50,436 bases of DNA, taken from NCBI GenBank assembly GCA_029561735.1, contig JAKQWZ010000016.1, positions 1 through 50,436 of the forward strand, given 5' to 3'. This document shows, piece after piece, positions 40,131-50,414 of this stretch (positions are counted from its first letter, which is position 1; the number at the start of each line of letters is the position of its first letter). Origin of the DNA: Candidatus Omnitrophota bacterium (GTDB lineage: Bacteria > Omnitrophota > Gorgyraeia > Gygaellales > Profunditerraquicolaceae). A model generated the notes under the pieces. It saw nothing but the letters and a program-made list of their open reading frames with translations. It was not told where the DNA came from and made no database searches. The position numbers and the translations under genes were made by a program.

Positions 40131-40161
40131 ACATAACTCTATCATAAACATTGAGTTATGT
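40131..40161. promoter_or_regulatory. Candidate operator: 9-bp inverted repeat overlapping the MscS-like gene promoter
   Basis: ACATAACTC-N13-GAGTTATGT; on the minus strand -35 TTGACA at 40159-40164 and -10 TAGAGT at 40136-40141 with 17 nt spacing. Confidence 0.6.
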
Positions 40162-40174
40162 CAAGAAATTTTTG

Positions 40175-40651
40175 CTATTTTAACCACTTTTTCCGGAGTT
40201 CCTCGTTTATATTATGGGCTTGCGTATAAGTCAGGCTGGATTGCGACTTATCTGCCTGCGAAACCTTATTTTCAGGCTTTTTAAGAAAGTCTTCTACGCC
40301 TTTGGCCTGCGCGCGGCACTGCCGGGCAAAGAAACAGATCTCTTTATCGTTGCTGACAACAACCACATTCTTTGTGTCTTCAGCTTTCTCCAGTATGTCT
40401 TTGATTTTCTGGTCAGCGGTTATATCGCAGGAAAAAATAACCTCAAAATTACTATGTTCATAGGTAAACGGCGAATAAGGCGGGTATCCGTCAAAAATAA
40501 CAATTACACGGTTGCTTTTACTGCCACATATTCCATTCAGCCTTATATACTCAAGAAGGTTGATACGGCAATCAGCATTCTTTGCAGCTAACTTGCGGAA
40601 GCTATCGTTGTTGACGAGATTGTAGCCGTCGATTACGTACCGTAAAGACAT
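40175..40651 (-). CDS. NYN domain (YacP-like) predicted ribonuclease
   Basis: ORF 158 aa; RYVIDGYNLVNND, VIVIFDG, VVVVSNDKEI motif series. Confidence 0.82.
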   Translation of the reverse strand: MSLRYVIDGYNLVNNDSFRKLAAKNADCRINLLEYIRLNGICGSKSNRVIVIFDGYPPYSPFTYEHSNFEVIFSCDITADQKIKDILEKAEDTKNVVVVSNDKEICFFARQCRAQAKGVEDFLKKPENKVSQADKSQSSLTYTQAHNINEELRKKWLK

Positions 40652-41579
40652 AGTAGATCAATCCTCCGGCTATTCCGGTGATGAGGATAAACGAAAAATT
40701 TACCAGACTCATTGCAAAGGCCAAGTCTTTAGCTACACCGGCTTTGCCAAAAAAGTATATCGTAATTGCATCGCGCAGGCCCAGGCCGCCGATAGAAATC
40801 GGCAGCATGCTTACCGCGCCTATAATAGGTATATAGACAAAGAAATATATAAGTTTTAATTTCAGGCCCATGGAAGCGGCTATCAGATAAAACATTATCG
40901 GTCCGGTCATTTGCACCAGTAATGAAAAGATTATATTATTAACAATTACTTTTTTATTGTGTTTGAAAATATGTATTTCGTGATGCAGGTCTTTTATATA
41001 CCCCCTTATCCTGCTGGCCCTGCCTGCCTGAAGGAACGCGCTGATTTTAGAATAAATCCGCGTATTATATAACACCAGTAAACCTAAGATTAAAATGACA
41101 GTGATTAAAACAACCGAGACTATAACGCTGGTATTTTCAATCAAATGCCCGCCGATGATAACCGCAAACAGCGCTATTAAAACAAGCCCGACATAGCCGC
41201 TTATCCTGTCCAGCAAAACCGTAGCCACAACTTCCCTGGAACGGTTGGTATGGCGGGAAAGGTCAATTGCCCGCATCATATCTCCGCCTATGGTAGAGGG
41301 AAGGAACAGATTAAAAAACATGCCTCCGGCAAAAGACACCAATACCCGGCGCAGGGACAAGTGCATTTTGGCTGCCTTAAGCAGCATATTCCAGCGCAAG
41401 ACGCAGAAGATATTACCCAGCTGGAACATCAAAAAACCTACGAACAACAGCACTTTATCCGAGCGGCGCAGCACATCAAAAAGCATATTCTTGTCTACCT
41501 GCCGGAACAGGTAATACAAGATGGCAATACTAATGGCAATACGCAGCAGTATTGATAATATTTTTTTTATTATTTCCAT
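40602..41579 (-). CDS. UPF0104 / lysylphosphatidylglycerol synthase TM region-like membrane protein
   Basis: ORF 325 aa; about 8 TM helices, FNLFLPSTIGGDMMRAIDLSRHTNRSREVVATVLLDRISGYVGL, PISIGGLGLRDAI. Confidence 0.9.
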   Translation of the reverse strand: MEIIKKILSILLRIAISIAILYYLFRQVDKNMLFDVLRRSDKVLLFVGFLMFQLGNIFCVLRWNMLLKAAKMHLSLRRVLVSFAGGMFFNLFLPSTIGGDMMRAIDLSRHTNRSREVVATVLLDRISGYVGLVLIALFAVIIGGHLIENTSVIVSVVLITVILILGLLVLYNTRIYSKISAFLQAGRASRIRGYIKDLHHEIHIFKHNKKVIVNNIIFSLLVQMTGPIMFYLIAASMGLKLKLIYFFVYIPIIGAVSMLPISIGGLGLRDAITIYFFGKAGVAKDLAFAMSLVNFSFILITGIAGGLIYYVFTVRNRRLQSRQQR

Positions 41580-42469
41580 CAGAGGTTCTTTCCGGTCAGC
41601 AGCCTATAGCTTTCCAGGTATTTGGAAGTGGTTTTTTCAACTATTTCTTTTGGCAGGCGCGGGGCCGGCGGAGTCTTATCCCAGTCGCAGGTCTCCAGAT
41701 AATCCCGCACAAACTGCTTATCAAAACTGGGCTGCCCTGCTGCAGGCCTATACTGGTCCTTGGGCCAGAAACGCGAGGAGTCCGGAGTAAGCACTTCATC
41801 TATAATGATTATCTTGCCGTCGTCAATGCCAAACTCAAATTTAGTATCGGCGATTATGATCCCGCGTTTTAAGGCGTATTCGGCTGCCTTGTTATAAACT
41901 GCAATGCTATAATCTTTGATCTTGCCGGCGGTTTCTTTACCTAATTTATTTTCAACATACCCCTGATCAACGTTTTCATCATGCCCCACATCGGCTTTAG
42001 TAGTCGGCGTAAAAATCGGCTCAGGCAATTTATCCGATTCCTTTAACCCGGCAGGAAGTTTGATCCCGCATATAGACTGGCTATTCTTATATTCTTTCCA
42101 CCCTGAACCGGATAGATACCCCCTGACTACGCATTCAACCGGCAATGCCCTGGTTTTTTTAACCAGCATAGAGCGGCCGGATAAAATATCCGAATATTTC
42201 TGTAATTCTTGGGGATAATCCTTAATAACAGATGTGATAAAGTGATTCGGCAGGGCATCTTTTAAGAGCCCGAACCAGAAAACAGATAAAGCCGTCAGGA
42301 CCCTGCCTTTAAAAGGGATGCCATCGGATAAAACCACATCAAAACAGGATATGCGGTCAGTGGAAACAATTAATAATTTATCGCCCAGATCATATACGTC
42401 GCGGACTTTTCCGCGCCTGAAAAGCTTCAGGTCATTAAATTCAGTGGTTAGCAGGACTTTTTCTTCCAT
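41579..42469 (-). CDS. purC: Phosphoribosylaminoimidazole-succinocarboxamide synthase
   Basis: ORF 296 aa; [61 protein letters not shown]. Confidence 0.97.
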   Translation of the reverse strand: MEEKVLLTTEFNDLKLFRRGKVRDVYDLGDKLLIVSTDRISCFDVVLSDGIPFKGRVLTALSVFWFGLLKDALPNHFITSVIKDYPQELQKYSDILSGRSMLVKKTRALPVECVVRGYLSGSGWKEYKNSQSICGIKLPAGLKESDKLPEPIFTPTTKADVGHDENVDQGYVENKLGKETAGKIKDYSIAVYNKAAEYALKRGIIIADTKFEFGIDDGKIIIIDEVLTPDSSRFWPKDQYRPAAGQPSFDKQFVRDYLETCDWDKTPPAPRLPKEIVEKTTSKYLESYRLLTGKNL

Positions 42470-44253
42470 TAAGATTTTAAACGGCCCAGCAATGCGTCAA
42501 ATTCCTGCCAAAGTTCCGGCGGCAGGCCTTTTTTGAATTTTCTATAAAATTTCTTAATCTCTTTGGCCTCGCCCAGCCAGGATTTTTTATCAATCTCAAA
42601 TAATTTTTCAAATGCCCCTGCTGACAATTTCAGCCCGGTCAAATCAAGGTCTTGCGGCCTGGGGATATAGCCTATGGGGGTCTTAATACTGTCAATATTG
42701 TTAAAACAGCGCTGCAGCACCCATTCCAATACTCTTAGATTCTCGCCGAACCCCGGCCATAAGAAACGCCCCTTATCATCGGTCTTGAACCAGTTTACAT
42801 GAAAAATACGCGGGGCTTTGCGCATTCCTTTGCCCATATCCAGCCAATGCCTGAAATATACCGCCATATTATAGCCGCAGAAAGGTATCATCGCCATGGG
42901 GTCGCGCCTGACCTGCCCGATTTTGCCTACTTGCGCAGCAGTTAGCTCTGATGCCATGGTTGATCCGACAAAAACACCGTGCTGCCAGTTAAAAGATTCG
43001 TAGACCAACGGCGCCAGATGCGCCCTTTTCCCGCCGAATATTATTGCTGATATCGGTACTCCGTGGTGCTGTTCCAGCCTGAAAGATGCTGTTGGGCAAT
43101 TTGCAATCGGAGCAGTAAAACGGCTGTTAGGATGCGCGGCCTTGACCGGCTCTCCATGTTCATCAACCGTTCCCGGGCGCCAAGACCTGCCCTGCCAGTC
43201 TATGCCGTATTCCGGAGCTGTTTCATCAGCACCTTCCCACCAGACTGTTCCGTCCGGTTTTAATAATACGTTGGTATAAATAGTATCTTTTTTTATGGTA
43301 GTTACCATATTCGGGTTAGTCTTGGAATTTGTCCCCGGAGCAACCCCGAAAAATCCTGCCTCCGGATTAATTGCCCAGAGAGCACCGTCTGAATCAACAC
43401 GCATCCAGGCAATATCATCGCCTACTGTCCAAATACGGTATCCTTTCTTCTTCAGGCCTTCAGGCGGCACAAGCATAGCAAGATTGGTCTTGCCGCAGGC
43501 GCTGGGAAAAGCTGCTGCAATATAGCCAATACGGCCGCTGGGATCCTCTATACCCATGATCAGCATATGCTCGGCAAACCAATGCTCTTTTTTGGCAAGA
43601 AAACTTGCAATACGCAACGAAAGGCATTTTTTGCCCAAGAGCACATTCCCGCCATAACCGGAACCGACGCTCCAGATAGTGTTGTCCTCGGGAAAATGCA
43701 GGATCAGCCTTTTATTTATATCCAGATCAGCCTTAGAATGCAGGCACCTGGTAAAATCATCTTCTATTTCTAGCTGCCTTAATACGGATTCCCCTGCACG
43801 GGTCATAATCATCATATTGGCAACTACATAACGCGAATCTGTCAATTCCACCCCGATCTTGCTGAAATCCGAGCCTACCGGGCCCATGGAAAAAGGGATT
43901 ACATACATTGTCCTGCCCCGCATTGAGCCTTTAAAAATCTCCCGGGCTTTTGCGTAAGCAATACGCGGCTGCATCCAATTATTATTCGGGCCGGCATCTT
44001 TTTTCTTTTTTGTGCAAATAAAAGTCAGGTGTTCCGTACGCGCCACGTCATTAACGGCTGTGCGATGCAGAAAACATCCCGGAAGTTTTTTCTGATTTAA
44101 AGGGATAAGCTCTCCTGAAGTTATTGCCTCTTCTTCTATCTTTCTTTTCTGCTCTGCGCTCCCGTCAATCCAGACAATATCATCCGGCTGGCACAGCCGC
44201 GCCATCTTATTTACCCAATTAACCAGTTTTTTATTTGACGTAGGATATTTCAT
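42469..44253 (-). CDS. pckG: Phosphoenolpyruvate carboxykinase (GTP)
   Basis: ORF 594 aa; [53 protein letters not shown]. Confidence 0.97.
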   Translation of the reverse strand: MKYPTSNKKLVNWVNKMARLCQPDDIVWIDGSAEQKRKIEEEAITSGELIPLNQKKLPGCFLHRTAVNDVARTEHLTFICTKKKKDAGPNNNWMQPRIAYAKAREIFKGSMRGRTMYVIPFSMGPVGSDFSKIGVELTDSRYVVANMMIMTRAGESVLRQLEIEDDFTRCLHSKADLDINKRLILHFPEDNTIWSVGSGYGGNVLLGKKCLSLRIASFLAKKEHWFAEHMLIMGIEDPSGRIGYIAAAFPSACGKTNLAMLVPPEGLKKKGYRIWTVGDDIAWMRVDSDGALWAINPEAGFFGVAPGTNSKTNPNMVTTIKKDTIYTNVLLKPDGTVWWEGADETAPEYGIDWQGRSWRPGTVDEHGEPVKAAHPNSRFTAPIANCPTASFRLEQHHGVPISAIIFGGKRAHLAPLVYESFNWQHGVFVGSTMASELTAAQVGKIGQVRRDPMAMIPFCGYNMAVYFRHWLDMGKGMRKAPRIFHVNWFKTDDKGRFLWPGFGENLRVLEWVLQRCFNNIDSIKTPIGYIPRPQDLDLTGLKLSAGAFEKLFEIDKKSWLGEAKEIKKFYRKFKKGLPPELWQEFDALLGRLKS

Positions 44254-44256
44254 ATT

Positions 44257-45228
44257 TTAATTATTTAATAGATATTTATGCGCAGACGCTGCTGCTACAG
44301 CCCCGTCACCGCATGCAGTTATTACCTGATATAAACTTTTGCTGCGGCAATCGCCGCAGGCGAATATCCCTTCCCGGGAACCCCTTAATTCCCGGTCAGT
44401 GATTATAAAGCCCGTATCGTCTAATTTCAACAAATCTTTTACTATATTGGTGTCCGGCCTTATCCCGACAAAGACAAATACCCCGTTACAATGGCATTGC
44501 GAAATTTCTCCTGATTTCAAATTTTTGAACTTTACCAAATCCACTTTATCTACGCCGCATATCTCTTCAATAACAGTAGACATCATAAATTCTATTTTCG
44601 GATTGGCCCTGGCTTTTTCTACGATTATTTCGGAAGCGCGAAACAAATCCCGTCTATGCACCAGGCGGACAGTCTTGGCATATGAGCTTAAGAATAACGC
44701 TTCTTCTATTGCCCTGTCCCCGCCTCCCACCACAACTATATCTTTGCCCTTATATAACGGGCCGTCGCAGGTCCCGCAATAAGAAACCCCCCGGCCGATA
44801 AATTTCTCTTCGCCTAAAACGCCGATACGTTTTGACTGGGCGCCCGTAGCAATAATAATACTGCGGGTCTCGTAACGGTTTTCGCTGCTGTTAACGGCAT
44901 AGATGACAGGGGTGGAACCGGAAACAGGCTCAATAGAATTAACTTCTTCATAAATTACTTCTATGCCTAATTCCCTGCCCTGCTGATGCATCCTGTCCAT
45001 CAACTCATGCGTAACCACTCCTCCGGGAAATCCGGGAAAATTATCAATCATCGGAGACAAAACAATCTGCCCGCCTACGCTCATTTTTTCAAACATCTGC
45101 GTAGCCAGCTTATACCTGGCGCAATAAAGCGCGGCTGTAAGCCCGGCAGGGCCTGCGCCGATAATAATCACATCATGTACGAACGAGCTGCCCATAGATT
45201 TCCTCTGCCTGATAAGAACTGCGCACAA
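44257..45228 (-). CDS. trxB: Thioredoxin reductase
   Basis: ORF 323 aa (start may be the internal ATG at 45195); VIIIGAGPAGLTAALYCAR, SYCGTCDGPLYKGK, VVVGGGDRAIEEALFL, GIFACGDCR. Confidence 0.94.
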   Translation of the reverse strand: MCAVLIRQRKSMGSSFVHDVIIIGAGPAGLTAALYCARYKLATQMFEKMSVGGQIVLSPMIDNFPGFPGGVVTHELMDRMHQQGRELGIEVIYEEVNSIEPVSGSTPVIYAVNSSENRYETRSIIIATGAQSKRIGVLGEEKFIGRGVSYCGTCDGPLYKGKDIVVVGGGDRAIEEALFLSSYAKTVRLVHRRDLFRASEIIVEKARANPKIEFMMSTVIEEICGVDKVDLVKFKNLKSGEISQCHCNGVFVFVGIRPDTNIVKDLLKLDDTGFIITDRELRGSREGIFACGDCRSKSLYQVITACGDGAVAAASAHKYLLNN

Positions 45229-46030
45229 GCGGCCCGGATAAACAGGCCCTAAAGCCCATCTTAATTGCTTTTTCCTTCAAAGATTCAAATTCCTGCGGCG
45301 ATATAAATTCTTTTACCTGATAATGCTCTTTATCCGGAGCAAGATACTGGCCAAAAGTTATAATGTCGCAACCGGCAACACGCAGGTCTTCCATTGCCGC
45401 AAGCAGTTCAAAAAGCGTTTCTCCCATTCCCAGCATAATTGAAGATTTAGACAATAAGCCCCTGCTATGCTTTTTAACCGAAGATAACAGCCTTAAAGAA
45501 ATATCATAATCAGCCCCGGGCCGCACAACAGGATACAAACGGCGCACTGTTTCTATATTATGGGCCAGGACTTGCGGCCCTGAATCTATTACTGTCTTTA
45601 AAGCGGCCTCGCTGCCTTTGAAATCCGGTATCAAAACCTCTATTATAATGCCGCTGCAATAATGCTTTATCAGTTTTATTGTCCGCTCATATATCTGCGC
45701 TCCGCCATCAGGCAGGTCATCGCGGGTTACCGAAGTAAGCACTACATACTTAATCCCAAGCCGCCTGATTTCTTTCGCTACCCTCAGCGGCTCTTCTGTA
45801 TCCAGCGGCAAAACCTTATCCGGGGATTTTTTTATTGCGCAGAACGCGCAAGAACGCGTACAGGTATCCCCGAGAATCATGACTGTGAGCCGGTTTTTTT
45901 CAAGACAGGCTGAAAAATTCGGGCAATGCGCCTCTTCACAGACTGTATTAATCTTTATTTCTTTTAACCGGCAACGCGCCTTACTACTGATAATATCCTG
46001 CCTGAACCATTGTGGCAAAGTCTTTGTCAT
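45173..46030 (-). CDS. lipA: Lipoyl synthase
   Basis: ORF 285 aa; CEEAHCPNFSAC and CTRSCAFC cysteine motifs, TSVTRDDLPDGGA, AHNIETVRRLYPVVRPGADY. Confidence 0.97.
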   Translation of the reverse strand: MTKTLPQWFRQDIISSKARCRLKEIKINTVCEEAHCPNFSACLEKNRLTVMILGDTCTRSCAFCAIKKSPDKVLPLDTEEPLRVAKEIRRLGIKYVVLTSVTRDDLPDGGAQIYERTIKLIKHYCSGIIIEVLIPDFKGSEAALKTVIDSGPQVLAHNIETVRRLYPVVRPGADYDISLRLLSSVKKHSRGLLSKSSIMLGMGETLFELLAAMEDLRVAGCDIITFGQYLAPDKEHYQVKEFISPQEFESLKEKAIKMGFRACLSGPLVRSSYQAEEIYGQLVRT

Positions 46031-46052
46031 TTACTCAAGGCTTCCTGCTCAA

Positions 46053-46601
46053 CTACAGCTGCAATTTACAGGACTTTTCTTCCTGCCTGTCTAAATATTC
46101 GTTTTTTACTTTTTTCTTCAATGACTCCAGCTTTTTCTTGATCTTTATTTTTTCAATAAATCCGGCGTAATCAGCTATTACCCTGCCCTTTAAATGGTCT
46201 ATCTCATGCTGTAACACGCATGCCAAAAGGCCTTGAGCCTGGATTGTCTGCGGTTTGCCTGTTTCATCTAAGAAATGCACGCAAACTTCCTGTGCGCGCC
46301 TGACTTTAACGCAGACTCCGGGTATGCTTAAACATCCTTCCTGATTAACCTGCGAACCGCTGCGCTTAGCAATCCGGGGATTAACCATTTTATACAATCC
46401 GGTGCCGATATCAGCGACTATTAATGCGTCTTCTACGGCTACTTGCGAAGACGCCAGCCCCACTCCGTTATCAGCATACATAAGCCTGCTCATCTGGCTT
46501 AAGACATGCCTGTGATATTCAGTCACTTTATCCACCGGCTTAGCTTTCTTTCTTAAAGCCGGGTCCCCATAAAGCCTAATCTTTAATTCGGTTTTTATCA
46601 T
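46053..46601 (-). CDS. def: Peptide deformylase
   Basis: ORF 182 aa; [24 protein letters not shown] motifs. Confidence 0.96.
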   Translation of the reverse strand: MIKTELKIRLYGDPALRKKAKPVDKVTEYHRHVLSQMSRLMYADNGVGLASSQVAVEDALIVADIGTGLYKMVNPRIAKRSGSQVNQEGCLSIPGVCVKVRRAQEVCVHFLDETGKPQTIQAQGLLACVLQHEIDHLKGRVIADYAGFIEKIKIKKKLESLKKKVKNEYLDRQEEKSCKLQL

Positions 46602-46926
46602 CTACTTTTATTATTTTTGGCTTAATAGCTGTGCAATCGCTTTCACCGGCAATCATATAACAAACAATTATGATTTCATCGCCGATGCAGGCGCCGCGTG
46701 CCGCAGCGCCATTAAGGCAGATTATTCCGGAACCCGCCTTTCCTTCAATAGCATAAGTTTCAATACGCAAACCTGTGTTAACATTGAATACTTCAACTTT
46801 TTCTCCGGGAAGTATATCGGCTGACTTCATCAATTTTGAATCAATGGTAATGCTTCCCTCGTAATAAAGGTTCGCCTCGGTTACTCTGGCGCGGTGAATT
46901 TTTGATTTTAACATTGTCCTGAACAT
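46576..46926 (-). CDS. panD: Aspartate 1-decarboxylase (pyruvoyl enzyme precursor)
   Basis: ORF 116 aa; [25 protein letters not shown] with Gly-Ser self-cleavage site, [20 protein letters not shown]. Confidence 0.96.
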   Translation of the reverse strand: MFRTMLKSKIHRARVTEANLYYEGSITIDSKLMKSADILPGEKVEVFNVNTGLRIETYAIEGKAGSGIICLNGAAARGACIGDEIIIVCYMIAGESDCTAIKPKIIKVDDKNRIKD

Positions 46927-46930
46927 TTTA

Positions 46931-47986
46931 TTAACCCCCGATTATGTTATAAGTCTGGCGCGCAATCATCAGCTCTTCGTTTGTCTTAATCACTAAAATC
47001 CGGGGCTTTTTCCTGCACAAAGAAAAAATACCCTTGCAAATCCTGTCACGGATAGTTTTCTGGTTTTCACCTATCCCCCCGGTAAAGACTACAGCATCGC
47101 AACCGGACATCGCAGCGGTGTATGCGCCGATATATTTTTTTATCCTGTAAATAAAAATATTTATGGCCAGCCTTGCGCGTTTATTTCCCTGCCGGGATTT
47201 TAGCTCCAACACACGCATGTCATTGCTTACCCCGGAGATGCCTTTTAGGCCGCTGTCTTTATTCAGGATCCTGTCCATTGTATCCGAATCAAGCTTTTCT
47301 TTGCGCATTATATGCGTAATCAGCGCCGGATCCGTATCCCCGCAGCGGGTGCCCATTACCAGCCCTTCCAAAGGAGTAAAACCCATGCTGGTATCAATTG
47401 ACCTGCCTTTATCCACCGCTGTAATGCTACAGCCGTTGCCCAGATGGCAAGTTATTATTTTTAATTTATTTAGCGGCTTCTTTAAAAGCTTAGCTGCCTC
47501 TTGAGAGACGTAATTATGGCTGGTGCCGTGGAAACCGAATTTTCTTATGCTGTGTTTTTTATAATAATCATACGGCAGGCCGTAAATATAGGCGTAATCC
47601 GGCAAAGTTTGATGAAATGCCGTATCAAAAACAGCCACCTGCGCAATCCCGGGCAATAAACGCGAACAGGCAGTAATGCCGGCAAGATTAGCCGGGTTAT
47701 GCAAAGGCGCTATTGTTGAACAGACCTTTATCTCTTTAATAACTTTTTTATTAATTAAAACCGGGTGGGTAAATTTTTCCGCTCCGTGGACTACGCGGTG
47801 GCCGACAGCATCAACATGGCCCATGTTTTCCAATACTATCTTTAATCCTGAATAATGGTCTTTTACAGATGAGCCCTTTTCTCCGATATGCTCAATAACG
47901 CCTTTCTTAAGCTGAATGCTGGAAGGCATGTCAAAAAGACGGTATTTTATAGAGGAACTGCCTGAATTAATTACCAGTATATTCAT
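46931..47986 (-). CDS. ackA: Acetate kinase
   Basis: Start taken at the internal ATG 47986 ([19 protein letters not shown]); [70 protein letters not shown]. Confidence 0.97.
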   Translation of the reverse strand: MNILVINSGSSSIKYRLFDMPSSIQLKKGVIEHIGEKGSSVKDHYSGLKIVLENMGHVDAVGHRVVHGAEKFTHPVLINKKVIKEIKVCSTIAPLHNPANLAGITACSRLLPGIAQVAVFDTAFHQTLPDYAYIYGLPYDYYKKHSIRKFGFHGTSHNYVSQEAAKLLKKPLNKLKIITCHLGNGCSITAVDKGRSIDTSMGFTPLEGLVMGTRCGDTDPALITHIMRKEKLDSDTMDRILNKDSGLKGISGVSNDMRVLELKSRQGNKRARLAINIFIYRIKKYIGAYTAAMSGCDAVVFTGGIGENQKTIRDRICKGIFSLCRKKPRILVIKTNEELMIARQTYNIIGG

Positions 47987-47988
47987 AA

Positions 47989-48918
47989 TTACTGCGCCCT
48001 GATAGCGGTTACTGCCACGCAATCCACTATATCTTCCGGAATGCATCCGCGGGACAGATCGCTGCACGGCCTGTTCATGCCCATCATAATCGGCCCGATT
48101 GCCCGGGCATTACTCAAGCGCTGGACAAGCTTATAACTGATATTGCCGGCTTCCAGGTTAGGAAAAATCAGGACATTAGCCCTGCCTTTTAAAGGGCTGT
48201 CAGGATATTTTATTTGCGCCACCTCCGGGACAATGGCCGCGTCAACCTGTATTTCGCCGTACATAAGCACTTCCGGAGATAATGTTTTGGCTAAACGCAG
48301 AGCCTCGGTAATTTTTTCAACCAGCCTGCCCTTTGCCGAGCCATGAGTAGAATAACTTAAAAACGCAACGCGGGGCTGAAAATCCAAAACTTTCTTTGCC
48401 AATTCAGCTGCTGAAACTGAAATAGAGGCCAATTGCCTTGATGTCGGATCAGGCACTATACCGCAATCAGCAAATACAAAAGCCCCCTGCTCGCCCAGTT
48501 TTGATTCCGGGACAACCATAATAAAACAACTACAGGCAGTGCCCAGCCGCTCAACAACACCCAAACAGCGCAGAGCTGCCCTGGCCATCTCGGGCGTTGT
48601 ATGCGATGCCCCGGCCACAAAACCGTCAGCTTTTCCTTCGCGCGTCATCATCGCAGCGTAATACAGGTTATCTTCAAAGATATTTTTCACAGCGTCTAAA
48701 TCCAGGCCCTTAGCTTTATTCATATCATAAAACTGCTGGACATACCTGTCTTTATCCGCCTCTACGATTTTATCCTTGGTAAGCAGAATAACATTAGCAA
48801 TCTTTTCTTTTTCAATAATCTTTGCTGCTTCAATAGTGCGGCGGTCCTCATATTCAGGTAGGACAATAGTCTTTATATTGGAACGCGCTTTAGCCCTTAT
48901 TTTTTCAATGATATCCAT
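47989..48918 (-). CDS. pta: Phosphate acetyltransferase (catalytic PTB domain only)
   Basis: ORF 309 aa; VLPEYEDRRTIEAAKII, ADGFVAGASHTT, FADCGIVPDPTSRQLA, LSYSTHGSAKG. Confidence 0.95.
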   Translation of the reverse strand: MDIIEKIRAKARSNIKTIVLPEYEDRRTIEAAKIIEKEKIANVILLTKDKIVEADKDRYVQQFYDMNKAKGLDLDAVKNIFEDNLYYAAMMTREGKADGFVAGASHTTPEMARAALRCLGVVERLGTACSCFIMVVPESKLGEQGAFVFADCGIVPDPTSRQLASISVSAAELAKKVLDFQPRVAFLSYSTHGSAKGRLVEKITEALRLAKTLSPEVLMYGEIQVDAAIVPEVAQIKYPDSPLKGRANVLIFPNLEAGNISYKLVQRLSNARAIGPIMMGMNRPCSDLSRGCIPEDIVDCVAVTAIRAQ

Positions 48919-48927
48919 TTGCCCCTC

Positions 48928-50016
48928 TTATATGCCTTTTAAAATTGATTTTAAATCCACATGGTCCTTAATAAGTTTTATGGCTGTGCTCACTTTTACT
49001 TCATCACGGGGACGGATCTTAACAGTCAGATCATGTATAGCCGCAGTCACGGTATAGGTATCTTCTTTTGCCCAAAGTACCGGTATAGAAGATTTACTCA
49101 ATAGGTTCATTACCGAAGGAAACGGCGTAATATCTCCTGTCAGGACCAGCCCGGAAATCTTCAACTTTTGCTTATCTGCATCTTTAAAGCACCCCAAAGC
49201 CGCGACAATAACATCTTCCCTGTCTCCGGGGGTTATCAAAAAACAGCCGTCAGTGATATACCGGACGGCATCTTCCGGTTTCATTGCGCCGACGATAATA
49301 CGGGAAATCGGGTTCTCTATGTAATCCTGCCCGAATAAAAGCTCATAACCGGCCTCGTCCAAAATCTGGCCAACCGTAGGCCTGGCCATCATCGGATTAT
49401 AAGGAATAACGCCTAAGACTTTAAGGCCTTTTCTTTCAAGGCCTTTTCTGACCATTCGGCTGATCCGGTCAAACTTATCCGGGAGTATCTTGTTAACGAT
49501 AACTCCAAGGACCTTAACGCCTTCTTTTTCAAATAACGCTTTATTGAGCATTATCTCGTCTATCGGCCTGCCTACTCCGCCGGATGAGATAATTATTGCC
49601 TTGGCCCCGAGCAATCTGGCCACATACGCATTTGAGTGGTCAAACACCGAACCTACGCCGGCATGCCCTGTTCCCTCAATGATCACCAGCTGCTGCCTGC
49701 GCGCTACGCGCCGGTATGACTGCCTGATGCGGTTAGAGATGGATTTCTTATCCGGCCTTGAGATATATTTCTCGGTAAATCCTTTTTCTACCGCAATCGG
49801 GCTCATATCTTTAAGCCCGGAATGTATCCCGCATACTTTCTCTATAAGCACTGAATCTTCGTCGATCTTCAGGCCATCTTCCTCAAGATAACGCTGGCCT
49901 ATAGGCTTGATAAAAGCAACGCGTTTGAATTTTTTTTGAAAATTACAGATCAACCCTAAAGAAACCGTAGTCTTGCCGTCATTCTGCTTTGTGGCGGCAA
50001 TAAATATTTTTTTCAT
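48928..50016 (-). CDS. BioD-like P-loop plus DRTGG domain protein (homologous to Pta N-terminal region)
   Basis: ORF 362 aa; KKIFIAATKQNDGKTTVSLGL, IIEGTGHAGVGSVFDHSNAYVARLLGAKAIIISSGGVGRPIDEI, C-terminal DRTGG-like region; directly upstream of pta. Confidence 0.9.
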   Translation of the reverse strand: MKKIFIAATKQNDGKTTVSLGLICNFQKKFKRVAFIKPIGQRYLEEDGLKIDEDSVLIEKVCGIHSGLKDMSPIAVEKGFTEKYISRPDKKSISNRIRQSYRRVARRQQLVIIEGTGHAGVGSVFDHSNAYVARLLGAKAIIISSGGVGRPIDEIMLNKALFEKEGVKVLGVIVNKILPDKFDRISRMVRKGLERKGLKVLGVIPYNPMMARPTVGQILDEAGYELLFGQDYIENPISRIIVGAMKPEDAVRYITDGCFLITPGDREDVIVAALGCFKDADKQKLKISGLVLTGDITPFPSVMNLLSKSSIPVLWAKEDTYTVTAAIHDLTVKIRPRDEVKVSTAIKLIKDHVDLKSILKGI

Positions 50017-50019
50017 CTT

Positions 50020-50334
50020 TTATAGATGAGAATCAATCTTCTTCTTTAATTCAGCCTTGCTTATTGCGCCCACCACCTGGCCATGGACTTTTCCCTGCTT
50101 AAAAAACATAAGCGTAGGTATTGACATTATTCCGTAATGAGTAGCGATTTTAGGGCTTTCATCTATATTTACCTTGCATACCTTTATTTTTTTGGCATAC
50201 TCTTTTGCCGCATCTTCGATAAAAGGCGTGATCATTTTACACGGGCCGCACCAAGGGGCCCAAAAATCCACCAAAACCGGAAGGGCAGACTCTAGTACTT
50301 CTTTCTTAAAATTTTCATCGGTTAAATTGACCAT
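50020..50334 (-). CDS. trxA: Thioredoxin
   Basis: ORF 104 aa; LVDFWAPWCGPCKMITPFIE, GIMSIPTLMFFKQGK. Confidence 0.97.
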   Translation of the reverse strand: MVNLTDENFKKEVLESALPVLVDFWAPWCGPCKMITPFIEDAAKEYAKKIKVCKVNIDESPKIATHYGIMSIPTLMFFKQGKVHGQVVGAISKAELKKKIDSHL

Positions 50335-50385
50335 TTCTATTCTTCTCCGTTGTTTTAAATGAAGTTATAAGAAATACAGACACTT

Positions 50386-50414
50386 ACATTACCACAGGCA
50401 TAACGTTTTTTCAA
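50386..50414 (-). promoter_or_regulatory. Candidate promoter of trxA operon
   Basis: Minus strand TTGAAA (50409-50414), 17 nt, TAATGT (50386-50391). Confidence 0.55.

Noticed and set aside
47987-48067. ORF-track N-terminal extension of acetate kinase
   Set aside because: The family starts at [12 protein letters not shown]; the extension is out-of-frame sequence of pta.
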